Source: Frigoribacterium faeni
GTDB taxonomy: Bacteria; Actinomycetota; Actinomycetes; Actinomycetales; Microbacteriaceae
Direction: 5' to 3'
NCBI RefSeq assembly: GCF_011761235.1
Contig: NZ_JAAOYW010000001.1
Location: 1,371,465-1,422,920, forward strand
Length of the DNA: 51,456 nucleotides
Under the pieces are notes generated by a model. It saw only the letters and a list, made by a program, of their open reading frames with translations, was not told the DNA's origin and ran no database searches. A program made the position numbers and the translations under genes. The first letter of the stretch is position 1, and each line of letters begins with the position of its first letter. This document shows positions 7,738-15,725 of this stretch, piece after piece.

Positions 7738-8583
7738 CTACGCCTCGCGCGTGATCTCGACGGTCACGAACAGCGACGACGTGCCCGACCCCGCGTACAC
7801 CCCGCGCAGCGGCGGCACGTCGCGGTAGTCGCGCCCGTGGCCGACGACCACGTGCCGCTCGCCGATGTCGATGAGGTTCGTCGGGTCCCAGCCGTGCCAG
7901 GCGCCGCAGAACCACTCGATCCACGCGTGCGACTCGCCGGTCACGGTCTCGCGCAGCTCGGCGGACGGCTTCGGGTGCAGGTACCCGCTGACGTACCGGG
8001 CCGGGATGCCCGCCGCGCGCAGCGCCCCCACGGTCACGTGCGCGATGTCCTGGCAGACGCCGGCGCGCGCGGCCCAGCTCTCGGCGGCCGTGGTCTTCAC
8101 GTTGGTGACGCCGGGCAGGTAGCGCACCGCGCCTCCCACCTGCTCGCAGATCGCCATCGCGGCGGCGCACGGCGTGCCCGTCGCCCCGCGTGCCTCGAGC
8201 GCCAGGTCGACGAGGTCGGCGGGCGGGGCCGTCAGCGGGGTCTGCTCGAGGTGCTCGACGAACTGGGCGGTGGCGCCGGCGACGCGGGCGAGGTCGTCCC
8301 AGCCGGTGGTCGTCTCGGGGTGCAGCACCGGTCGCACCTCGACCGTCGAGGTCGCCGTCAGCGACAGCTGCCGGTGCGGCAGCAGCACCTCGAAGGCCGA
8401 GACCCGCGTGCCCCAGTAGTCGACGTACTCGTGGGTGCCGGCCGCGGGGTCGACGCGCAGGTGCGACGAGAGCACGAACTGCCCCTCGGCGTGCGCGGGC
8501 AGCATGCGCGCCTCGTTGTAGCTCGCCACCGCCTCGCCCGCGTACGAGAAGCCGGTGTGGTGCCGGATGCGCAGGCGGCTCAC
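7738..8583 (-). CDS. Transglutaminase-like cysteine peptidase family protein
   Basis: A 281-residue cytosolic protein with an N-terminal beta-rich domain (HHTGFSY, residues 8-14) and a transglutaminase core. The triad is visible as Cys177 in GVCQDIAH, His219 in ESHAWIEW and Asp233 in GWDPTN. It is the third gene of an operon with the ATP-grasp and alpha-E proteins; its GTG start overlaps the alpha-E stop (GTGA). This triad is widespread in bacteria and predicted to make or break amide bonds on a peptide, but its substrate is not established. Confidence 0.92.
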   Translation of the reverse strand: MSRLRIRHHTGFSYAGEAVASYNEARMLPAHAEGQFVLSSHLRVDPAAGTHEYVDYWGTRVSAFEVLLPHRQLSLTATSTVEVRPVLHPETTTGWDDLARVAGATAQFVEHLEQTPLTAPPADLVDLALEARGATGTPCAAAMAICEQVGGAVRYLPGVTNVKTTAAESWAARAGVCQDIAHVTVGALRAAGIPARYVSGYLHPKPSAELRETVTGESHAWIEWFCGAWHGWDPTNLIDIGERHVVVGHGRDYRDVPPLRGVYAGSGTSSLFVTVEITREA

Positions 8584-9509
8584 GAGCGCTCGCCCACCCA
8601 GGTCGGGGCCGCGCTGGTCGGGAAGTACCGCTGGCGGATCGCCTCCGAGGCCGCGCTCGTCGCCGCCTGGACGGCGTCCATCTGCGCGGGCAGGTCGTCG
8701 AGGATCTCGCCGATCGGCGTGAACTCGAGCTCGCTGCGCATCTGCCCGAGGATGCGCACGCCCCCGTCGGTCGCGATGACGCGCCCGTTCGACGGCTCGA
8801 CCTCGCGCAGGCAGGCCTCGGCGCGGCTGACCGCGAACATCACGCTGCGCGGGAACAACCGGTCGAGCAGCAGGAACTCCGCCGCGTTGCGCGCGCTCGG
8901 CACGCCCCGGTAGGTGCGCAGGTACGCCTCGTACGCGCCGCACGAGCGGAGGATCGTCGTCCACGACGGGCCCGACGCCTCGGTCAGCGTGCGCGTCGCG
9001 AGCAGCCGCGCCGTCATGTCGGCGCGCTCGATCGACCGGCCGAGGGTGAAGAACTGCCAGACCTCGTCGCGGCTCGTCGCGCTCTCGATGATGCCCACGG
9101 CGAGCGCGCTGCGCTCCCGCACCCAGGCGAAGAACTCGTGCACCTTGTCGCCGGCCACCTTGCGCGGCATCCGGGCGCGGGTGGTGTTGAGGCACTCCCA
9201 CAGCTCGGTCGAGACGATCTCGCGGGCCCGCCGGGCGTTCTCGCGGGCCGCGCCGAGCGAGTAGGCGATCGAGGCCGGGTCGTGCCGGTCGACGGCCAGC
9301 CGCGAGAGCACGTCGCCGCGGGTGAGCGCCACGTCGGAGGCGGCCTCGCTGCCCATCACCGAGAGCAGGCTGCGGCAGGCGGTGTCCTCGTCGATCCACG
9401 GGTCCTCGAGCAGCAGCTGCAGGTGCACGTCGAGGATGCGCGCCGTCCCGTCCGACCGTTCGATGTACCGACCGATCCAGAAGAGGCTCTCGGCGATGCG
9501 GCTCAGCAT
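8580..9509 (-). CDS. Alpha-E domain protein (DUF403)
   Basis: A 309-residue, largely helical protein starting MLSRIAESLFWIGRYIERSD, the hallmark of the alpha-E family. Further conserved segments are ARENARRAREIVS near 109-121 and FFTLGRSIERADM near 169. It has no obvious catalytic motif and is thought to work with the preceding ATP-grasp protein. The ATG at 9509 overlaps the end of that gene by 7 bp and follows AGGACG, so the two are translationally coupled. Confidence 0.93.
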   Translation of the reverse strand: MLSRIAESLFWIGRYIERSDGTARILDVHLQLLLEDPWIDEDTACRSLLSVMGSEAASDVALTRGDVLSRLAVDRHDPASIAYSLGAARENARRAREIVSTELWECLNTTRARMPRKVAGDKVHEFFAWVRERSALAVGIIESATSRDEVWQFFTLGRSIERADMTARLLATRTLTEASGPSWTTILRSCGAYEAYLRTYRGVPSARNAAEFLLLDRLFPRSVMFAVSRAEACLREVEPSNGRVIATDGGVRILGQMRSELEFTPIGEILDDLPAQMDAVQAATSAASEAIRQRYFPTSAAPTWVGERS

Positions 9510-11254
9510 GGTCGTCCTTCGGTCGTGGTCGTGCGCGTGCTCGGCGTCGAGGGCGCAGGAGGCGCGAGGCCGTCCCGCAGGCCGGCACCCGCCTCCTGCG
9601 TCCCCGCCTCCCGGCGGTCGCGCTGCTGCTGTTGCTGGGCCTGCTGGTCGTTGCGGGGGTCGTCCTGCGGGGCGTGGTCGGGCGTGTGGTCCGCGGCGGC
9701 GGCGGCCTCGGGCGTGATCACGGGGATCGACTGCGTCGGCGTCGTCTGCTCGGCGATCAGGGCGCTCACGTCGTGCCCTGCCCAGGCCGCCACGTCGCCG
9801 CCGACGATCCAGGTGTCCTTCGACCCGCCTCCCTGGCTGCTGTTGACGACGAGCTGCCCCTCGGGCAGCGCGACGCGGGTGAGGCCGCCGGGCAGCACCC
9901 AGACGTCGTCGCCGTCGTGCACGGCGAAGGGCCTCAGGTCGGCGTGCCGGGGCTGCAGGCCGTCGTCGACGAGCGTCGGGATGGTGCTCAGCTGCACGAC
10001 GGGCTGCGCGATCCAGCCGCGCGGGTCGCGCTGCAGGCGGGTGCGCAGCTCGTCGAGCTCGCGCCGGCTCGCGGCCGGCCCGACGACGAGGCCCTTGCCG
10101 CCCGAGCCGTCGACCGGCTTGACGACCAGCTCGTCGAGGCGGTCGAGCACCTCCTCGAGGGCGCCGGGATCCTCGAGGCGCCAGGTCCGCACGTTCGGGA
10201 GCAGCGCCTCCTCGCCCAGGTAGTACCGGATCAGCTCGGGCAGGTACGTGTAGACGAGCTTGTCGTCGGCGACGCCGTTGCCGACCGCGTTCGCGATCGT
10301 GACCGTGCCGAGGCGGGCGGCCATGAGCAGGCCGGGCGAGCCGAGCACCGAGTCGGCGCGGAACTGCAGCGGGTCGAGGAACTCGTCGTCGACCCGGCGG
10401 TAGATCACGTCGACCCGCTCGGGCCCGCCCGTCGTGCGCATGAACACGCGGCCGCCCGAGCAGTAGAGGTCGCGGCCCTCGACGAGCTCGACGCCCATCA
10501 GCCGCGCGAGCAGCGTGTGCTCGTAGTACGCCGAGTTGAACACCCCGGGTGTCAGCACGACCACCGTGGGCTCGTCGACCCCGGACGGCGCGCTCTTCTT
10601 GAGGGCCGCGAGGAGGCGGGCGGGATAGTCGCCCACGGGGCGCACCTTCATCGAGACGAACAGCTCGGGCAGCGTCTGTGCCATCACCCGCCGGTTCGAG
10701 ATCACGTAGCTGACGCCGCTCGGCACCCGCACGTTGTCCTCGAGCACGCACCAGGCGCCCGCCTCGTCGCGGATCAGGTCGATGCCGCTGACCTGGATGC
10801 GCACGCCGTTGGCCGGGTCGATGCCCGCGGCCTGCCGGTGGAAGTGGCTCGAGCTCGTGACGAGGCCCGCGGGGATCACGCCGTCGGCGACCGCCCGCTG
10901 CGGGCCGTACACGTCGGCGAGGAACGCCTCGAGCGCCTTGACGCGCTGCTTCACGCCCTTCTCCACGGCCTGCCACTCGGCGTGCTCGATCACGCGGGGC
11001 ACCGCGTCGAGGGGGAACGGGCGCTCCTCGCCGGCGAAGTCGAACGTGACGCCCTGGGCGAGGTACGAGTCGGCGAGGGCGGCGGTGCGGCCGCGCAGGT
11101 CGTCCTGCGTCATGCCCTCGAGGGTCGCGTGGATCTCCTGGTACGCCCGCCGCACGCCGCCGTCGGCACGGTCGAACATCTCGTCCCAGGCGGGCGCCGC
11201 CGACGACCCCCGGGCCGCGCTGCCGGTGGCGTAGCGGTCGAAGAGGTCTGCCAT
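9503..11254 (-). CDS. Circularly permuted ATP-grasp protein (DUF404/407 type)
   Basis: A 583-residue protein. The central part is typical of the circularly permuted ATP-grasp type-2 family: EDNVRVPSGVSYVISNRR, TPGVFNSAYYEH, VVKPVDGSGGKG and the final VNSSQGGGSKDTW. The expected reaction is ATP-dependent amide ligation through an acyl-phosphate; the substrate is unknown. The last ~90 residues are disordered and include runs of Gln. Start: TACCGT (11261-11266, minus strand) lies 6 nt before the ATG and there is no ribosome-binding site, so the operon mRNA is probably leaderless. It is the first gene of the operon with the alpha-E and transglutaminase proteins. Confidence 0.93.
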   Translation of the reverse strand: MADLFDRYATGSAARGSSAAPAWDEMFDRADGGVRRAYQEIHATLEGMTQDDLRGRTAALADSYLAQGVTFDFAGEERPFPLDAVPRVIEHAEWQAVEKGVKQRVKALEAFLADVYGPQRAVADGVIPAGLVTSSSHFHRQAAGIDPANGVRIQVSGIDLIRDEAGAWCVLEDNVRVPSGVSYVISNRRVMAQTLPELFVSMKVRPVGDYPARLLAALKKSAPSGVDEPTVVVLTPGVFNSAYYEHTLLARLMGVELVEGRDLYCSGGRVFMRTTGGPERVDVIYRRVDDEFLDPLQFRADSVLGSPGLLMAARLGTVTIANAVGNGVADDKLVYTYLPELIRYYLGEEALLPNVRTWRLEDPGALEEVLDRLDELVVKPVDGSGGKGLVVGPAASRRELDELRTRLQRDPRGWIAQPVVQLSTIPTLVDDGLQPRHADLRPFAVHDGDDVWVLPGGLTRVALPEGQLVVNSSQGGGSKDTWIVGGDVAAWAGHDVSALIAEQTTPTQSIPVITPEAAAAADHTPDHAPQDDPRNDQQAQQQQQRDRREAGTQEAGAGLRDGLAPPAPSTPSTRTTTTEGRPC

Positions 11255-11458
11255 GGCTCGACGGTAGCGACGGGGTGTTGCGACGGTGTTTCCGCGGGGT
11301 TGCGGGCGCGGTCGGGGTGGTCGGGCGGGGCCGGGAGGACCGGGCCGGGCGCAGGGCCGTCCGGGGCGCACTCGGCGGGTTCATCCGCTCGGGCGAGCCG
11401 CGGCACAGGCGTGAGGACTACCGTCGACGGCACACGTCAACGTTCCCCAGGAGGACCC

Positions 11459-11671
11459 ATGAGTTTCCGCCTCGTGCTCATCGCCATCATCGCCTTCGTG
11501 GCCTACACCTTCGGCGCCAAGGCCGGACACGGCCGCTACAAGCAGATCGCGGGCTACGCCGGCTCGTTCTGGAACGACCCGCAGGTGAAGAAGGCGCGCA
11601 AGAGCGCCAAGAAGAACGTCGCCACGGCCCGCAAGGCCGCGATCAAGAAGGCCAAGAAGGCCTCGCGCTGA
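11459..11671 (+). CDS. Small basic single-pass membrane protein
   Basis: A 70-residue protein. The N-terminal 20 residues form a membrane helix (MSFRLVLIAIIAFVAYTFGA). The remainder is cytoplasmic-looking, with a Lys/Ala-rich tail (KKARKSAKKNVATARKAAIK) of the kind that can bind nucleic acid or anionic lipid. AGGAGG lies 4-9 bases before the ATG and is one of the strongest ribosome-binding sites in the window, implying good expression. A strong hairpin follows directly. Function is unknown. Confidence 0.85.
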   Translation: MSFRLVLIAIIAFVAYTFGAKAGHGRYKQIAGYAGSFWNDPQVKKARKSAKKNVATARKAAIKKAKKASR

Positions 11672-11684
11672 TCTGAGCGCCCGT

Positions 11685-11723
11685 CGACGAGGCCCGTCCC
11701 GCTGAGCGGGGCGGGCCTCGTCG
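11685..11723. terminator. Strong GC-rich hairpin between convergent genes
   Basis: The 18-bp arms (11685-11702 and 11706-11723) pair with one G-T wobble around a TGA loop. It lies 14 bp after the stop of the small membrane protein and just before the end of the convergent hydrolase gene, so it can serve both directions. There is no T-tract. Confidence 0.8.
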
Positions 11724-11739
11724 CGTGTGCGGCACCGGG

Positions 11740-12318
11740 TCAGCGCCCGCGCTGCCCCGCCCAGCGGTCGAGGTGCTCGAAGACGCCCGCCTGCGCGGCG
11801 AGCGACCCGCGCCAGTCGTCGCCGAGCGTGAGGCCGTGGTCGGCCCCGGGCACGGTGACGACCTCGGCCCGCGTCTCGAGCCCGTCGGGCTGCCAGGACG
11901 GGTCGGCGTCGCCCGCCACCACGAGGTGCTCGGTCGCGGCCCCGCGCAGGGCCGCCCGGACGGCGGGGTCCGCGCTGAGCGGCGTCAGCCACGCCCCGGG
12001 CAGGCCCTCGCGGAGCGCCCACGGCAGGGCGAGCGTGCCGAGCGACTTGGCCACGACGACGCACGGGCCGGACGCCCCGGCTGCGCGGGCGGCCTCGCGG
12101 GCCGCGACCACCTCCTCCTCGATCAGGGGCACGTGGTCGCCCTCGCCCGAACGCGCGTCGAACGACCAGGTGACCGCCTCGACGTGCCAGCCGCGGGCCC
12201 CGAGCAGGGCCGCCGCCCAGGCGAGCAGCGGGGCGGCCACGGTGTAGCCCGCCCCCGGCAGCAGCAGGGCGACGGGCGAGCCGGGCTCACGGGCGGCGGC
12301 GAGGGTGCGCGACGACAT
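11740..12318 (-). CDS. Alpha/beta hydrolase
   Basis: A 192-residue short alpha/beta-hydrolase. It has an oxyanion-type LLPGAGY segment near 19-25, a nucleophile elbow AKSLG near 93-97 (Ala replaces the usual first Gly), Asp in AGDADPSW and His in GADHGLTL. The small size and the missing lid resemble the KANL3/Tex30-like hydrolases. Substrate is unknown. TAGGCT ends 6 nt before the ATG, as for the GH114 gene, so it is probably leaderless. Confidence 0.88.
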   Translation of the reverse strand: MSSRTLAAAREPGSPVALLLPGAGYTVAAPLLAWAAALLGARGWHVEAVTWSFDARSGEGDHVPLIEEEVVAAREAARAAGASGPCVVVAKSLGTLALPWALREGLPGAWLTPLSADPAVRAALRGAATEHLVVAGDADPSWQPDGLETRAEVVTVPGADHGLTLGDDWRGSLAAQAGVFEHLDRWAGQRGR

Positions 12319-12345
12319 GGCCCGAGCCTAGGAGGCGCGGGTCGG

Positions 12346-12966
12346 TCAGGCCGCGGGGCTGCGGCGAGTGCGCCAGCGGCGGGCGAGGTCACGGCCGTAG
12401 AGGACCGCCGCGACGTAGTGGCCGACGAGCCCCAGCAGCAGCACGAAGTAACTGACGAGGGCGAGCAGCTGGCCCAGCACGTCGAGGTCGTCGTTCGTGC
12501 CCCGCCACTGGCTGGTGAACGCCCGCCCGACCAGCAGCATCAGCAGCCCGACGAAGATCAGCGCCGTCCGCACCTTGCCGATGCGGGTCACCGGGAACGA
12601 CGCTCCCCCGAACCCGATCAGCGCGACGAGGCTGAGCACGACGTCGGGCAGCAGGATCAGCAGGAACACCGGAAGGCTGAGCAGCCCGCCCAGCCAGAAG
12701 GCGAGCACGACGACGATGACCGTGAGCCGGTCGGCCACCGGGTCGAGCCAGGCGCCGAGCTCGGACGTGGTGTGGGTGCGCCGCGCGACGAAGCCGTCGA
12801 CGAAGTCGGTGAGGAACACCACGGCGATGACGGCCATCGACCACCAGTACCGCTCGCCGACGATGAAGACGACGAAGACCGGCAGCAGCAGGAGGCGCAC
12901 GGCCGTGATCGCGTTCGGCACCGTCCGCCACTCGTCGGTGCGGAAGAGGCGGTCGACGAGCTGCAC
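12346..12966 (-). CDS. CDP-alcohol phosphatidyltransferase (PgsA-like)
   Basis: A 206-residue integral membrane enzyme with about six hydrophobic segments. The complete family signature D-x2-DG-x2-AR-x8-G-x3-D-x3-D is present as DFVDGFVARR...GAWLDPVAD. It transfers a phosphatidyl group from CDP-diacylglycerol to an alcohol; glycerol-3-phosphate is the commonest acceptor, but the alcohol cannot be fixed from the sequence. GTG at 12966 is chosen because AGGAG lies 5 bases upstream; the longer form starting at 12984 lacks such a site. Confidence 0.9.
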   Translation of the reverse strand: MQLVDRLFRTDEWRTVPNAITAVRLLLLPVFVVFIVGERYWWSMAVIAVVFLTDFVDGFVARRTHTTSELGAWLDPVADRLTVIVVVLAFWLGGLLSLPVFLLILLPDVVLSLVALIGFGGASFPVTRIGKVRTALIFVGLLMLLVGRAFTSQWRGTNDDLDVLGQLLALVSYFVLLLGLVGHYVAAVLYGRDLARRWRTRRSPAA

Positions 12967-13077
12967 GGGGGCTCCTGGGGTCACGGGGCGGGGCGGCGAC
13001 GATCGGGTTCGACGGTCTCGACGATCCTAGGCGGCGAGGCGGCGGGACCCGTCAGCGGGACCGATCGGCGGGACCCG

Positions 13078-14241
13078 TCAGTAGCCGTAGCCCTCGAGGG
13101 TGCCGGGCGAGGTGTCGCCCTCGATCCACGCGTAGCAGAGGACGTTCCGCTCGCCCTCGGCCCAGCCGTCGACGGTGGGCTGCAGGTAGGCGAACTCGAC
13201 GATCGAGTCGGCGTAGGGCAGGCCGACGAACGACTCGAACTCGGTCGTGCAGGCGCCCTCGGCGAAGGCGGCGAGGGCGTCGTCGCCGGGCCACTCGGGC
13301 TGGGTCGCGGGGACGAGCGCGAAGGTCTCGAACTCGTGCTCGTCGTCGCACGACTGCAGGTGGACGGCGCCGATGACGCCCTGGCCTTCTCCGTCGCCCG
13401 GGGCGAAGGCGAAGCAGTCGCCGTCGACCAGGTCTTCGGGGAACGTGTCGGGCTCGGCGTCGGGAACGGCCGGGGCCGGCGCGGACGGCGCGGCGCGGCC
13501 GGGGTCGTCGGCACCGCTGCCCGTGCCGGTGCCCGTGCCGGGCGACGCCGACGCGAGCTCGGCGGCGGAGTGCGCGAGGCCGACCGCGACGGTGGTGCCG
13601 CCCGCGAGCACGAGCAGGCCCGCGGCGACGAGGCCGCCGATCAGCAGGCCCCGGCGGCGACGCGGCTGCGGCGCGGGCGGCGCCTGCCACTCGGGGGCGA
13701 GGGCCATCGGCGCGGCGCCGGGTGCCGACGCGGCGTAGGCCGCCGGTGCGGCGTAGGCCGCCGGTGCGGCGTAGGCCGCCGGTGCGGCGTAGGCCGCGGG
13801 CGCGGCGTACGGCGCGGGCGCCGGGGCGCCGAAGGCGGCCGGGCCGGGGATGGCGGGAGGAGCGGAGCGGGAGGTGCGCGTGAACGCGGCGTCCGCCTCC
13901 TGCGGCCCGATCGCCTCGACCCAGCGCCAGACCGAGGCGACGACGGCGGTGGCGACGACGGGCGCGTCGGCCTGCACCGGCACGGCCAGCGACTCGCGAC
14001 GTCGGTCGCCCGGCGGGGTCTCGCCGCCCTCGTCGGCCCAGAGGCCGGCGACGAACCACGCGGCCCCGTCGTCGGCGAGGTCGAGGAACGCCCGGTGCCC
14101 GAGGCGCACGCGGACGGCGCCGCGCGGCTCGACCGAGTACGGCGACGGCAGCACGACGACCTCGGCGCCGCTCAGCTCGTGGCGCAACAGGCCGGCGAGG
14201 CGTTCGAGCTCGGCGGGGGTGGGGGTGATCGACGGCGACAC
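13078..14241 (-). CDS. Membrane-anchored Septum_form-like protein with AAPAAY repeats
   Basis: A 387-residue protein. The N-terminal ~120 residues form an unrecognised domain. Next come a Pro/Ala/Tyr linker with four AAPAAY-type repeats (about 146-170), a basic stop and a membrane helix near 195-221, and an extracytoplasmic domain from about 250. That domain has the Cys and His pattern of Septum_form proteins: DGDCFAF, LQSCDDEHEFE, ACTTEFESFVG and NVLCYAWIEG. It is possibly involved in division or the cell envelope. GTG at 14241 is chosen because AGGAG precedes it. A possible -10 (TACGAT, minus strand, 14285-14290) lies about 45 bp upstream. Confidence 0.75.
   Translation of the reverse strand: MSPSITPTPAELERLAGLLRHELSGAEVVVLPSPYSVEPRGAVRVRLGHRAFLDLADDGAAWFVAGLWADEGGETPPGDRRRESLAVPVQADAPVVATAVVASVWRWVEAIGPQEADAAFTRTSRSAPPAIPGPAAFGAPAPAPYAAPAAYAAPAAYAAPAAYAAPAAYAASAPGAAPMALAPEWQAPPAPQPRRRRGLLIGGLVAAGLLVLAGGTTVAVGLAHSAAELASASPGTGTGTGSGADDPGRAAPSAPAPAVPDAEPDTFPEDLVDGDCFAFAPGDGEGQGVIGAVHLQSCDDEHEFETFALVPATQPEWPGDDALAAFAEGACTTEFESFVGLPYADSIVEFAYLQPTVDGWAEGERNVLCYAWIEGDTSPGTLEGYGY
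13730..13802. repeat. 18-bp tandem repeat inside the Septum_form-like gene
   Basis: About four copies of the unit GCGGCGTAGGCCGCCGGT run in frame and encode AAPAAY on the minus strand. The near-identity of the copies at the DNA level points to recent slippage. Copy number probably varies among strains. Confidence 0.85.
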
Positions 14242-14336
14242 GGGCTGCTCCTGACGGCGGGCAGGGCGAGCCCGTCGGGAGGATCGTATCCCGCACCGCC
14301 GACCTCGCACAGACCTCGATCGGGGGCGGACGCACG

Positions 14337-14372
14337 ACGGCGTGCGACCTGCGTGAGCAGGACGCACGCCGT
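14337..14372. terminator. Hairpin downstream of the Old Yellow Enzyme gene
   Basis: The 16-bp arms (14337-14352 and 14357-14372) pair with one mismatch around a GTGA loop. It lies 76 bp 3' of the minus-strand oxidoreductase gene and upstream of the Septum_form-like gene, as expected for a terminator between them. It has no T-tract. Confidence 0.7.
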
Positions 14373-14447
14373 GGGCGTGACCGGTCGTGCAGCCCGGGTC
14401 GAGGGCTCAGGAGGCGCGGGTCGGCAGGCGCCGACCGGCGCCCCGGC

Positions 14448-15533
14448 TCAGCGCGAGACGGACTCGAGCGTCGGGTAGTCGGTGTAGCCGGTGGCGCCGT
14501 CCGCGTAGAAGGTGGCGGGGTTCGGCTCGTTCAGCTCGGCCTCGCGCTCCCAGCGGGCGACGAGGTCGGGGTTCGCGATGGCCAGGCGGCCCACGGCGAC
14601 GGCGTCGGCGTGGCCGTTGCCGACCAGGTCCTTCGCCTCGGCCAGGTCGGTGACCGTGCCGAAGCCGCTGTTGAGCACGACGGCCTGGCCGAAGCGACGG
14701 CGCAGACGCTGCACCAGCTCGCCGCGCGGGTCGGCGTGCAGCACGCTCATGTAGGCGAGGCCGAGCGGGGCGAGGCCGTCCATCAGCGCGTCGTAGGTCG
14801 CGGTGACGTCGTCGACGTCGGTCTCGACGACGTCCTGGATGTTGTGCATCGGCGAGATGCGGATGCCGACGCGGCCGGCGCCGATCGCGGCGGACACGGC
14901 CTCGGCGACCTCGATGCCGAGGCGGGCGCGGGCGGCGGGGCTGCCGCCGTACTCGTCGGTGCGGACGTTCGAGACGGGCGAGAGGAACTCGTGCAGCAGG
15001 TAGCCGTTGGCGCTGTGCAGCTCGACCCCGTCGAGGCCGGCCTCGAGGACGGCGCGCTTCGAGGCGGTGACGAAGTCCTGCACGGTCTGGCGCACCTCCT
15101 CGGTGGTCAGGGCGTGCGGCACCGGGTAGTCGGCCTTGCCGGACGGCACGTGCACCTGGCCGTCGATGGCGACGGCGCTCGGGCCGACGATGCGGTCGGT
15201 GCCGGTGACGTCGGTGTGCGAGACGCGACCTGCGTGCATCACCTGCATGACGATGGTGCCGCCCTTCGCGTGCACCTCGTCGGCGACGCGCTTCCAGCCC
15301 GCGACCTGCTCGTCGGTGACGATGCCGGGCTGGCCGGTGTAGCCCTTGCCCTCCTGCGTGGGGTAGGTGCCCTCGGTCACGATCATGCCGAGGGTCGCGC
15401 GCTGGCCGTAGTGCTCGACGACGACGTCGCCGGGCACGTCGCCCTCGCCGGCACGGGTGCGGGTCAGCGGAGCCATGGTGATGCGGTTCGAGAGCACGAG
15501 GTCGCCGAAGACGGCGGAGGAGAACAGGTCCAC
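14448..15533 (-). CDS. Old Yellow Enzyme-family alkene reductase (NemA-like)
   Basis: A 361-residue FMN-dependent ene-reductase, the normal length for the family. The TIM-barrel motifs are clear: APLTRTRA near 21-28, the FMN-contacting MHAGRVSH near 99-106, catalytic His173 and Asn176 with Tyr178 in ELHSANGYLLHEFLSP, and NSGFGT near the phosphate site. It reduces activated C=C bonds or nitro compounds using NAD(P)H. GTG at 15533 is chosen because GGAAGGA precedes it by 6 bases. No regulator lies next to it. Confidence 0.92.
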   Translation of the reverse strand: MDLFSSAVFGDLVLSNRITMAPLTRTRAGEGDVPGDVVVEHYGQRATLGMIVTEGTYPTQEGKGYTGQPGIVTDEQVAGWKRVADEVHAKGGTIVMQVMHAGRVSHTDVTGTDRIVGPSAVAIDGQVHVPSGKADYPVPHALTTEEVRQTVQDFVTASKRAVLEAGLDGVELHSANGYLLHEFLSPVSNVRTDEYGGSPAARARLGIEVAEAVSAAIGAGRVGIRISPMHNIQDVVETDVDDVTATYDALMDGLAPLGLAYMSVLHADPRGELVQRLRRRFGQAVVLNSGFGTVTDLAEAKDLVGNGHADAVAVGRLAIANPDLVARWEREAELNEPNPATFYADGATGYTDYPTLESVSR

Positions 15534-15685
15534 GAAGGTCCTTCCGGTGGTGGGGAGGGGGTCTTGAAGTCGGGCGACGGCCGACGATAGCCGGGTCGCC
15601 TCCGGGGCCAAGACGATCGGCCCCTCGGACATTCCTCAGGCCGGCCACCCGCGGCGGATGCACGGTCATCCATATGTCACGTATG

Positions 15686-15725
15686 TATGCTGGGTGGATC
15701 GATGGACGAGACCCGGAGGTGATCC
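15686..15725 (+). promoter_or_regulatory. Promoter -10 and full-length Shine-Dalgarno for the acyltransferase gene
   Basis: TATGCT (15686-15691) lies in a local AT-rich patch. The gene's GTG at 15726 follows directly after GGAGGTGATCC (15715-15725), an exact complement of the 16S rRNA 3' end. This is the longest Shine-Dalgarno match in the window and decides the start. A -35 box is not convincing. Confidence 0.6.
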
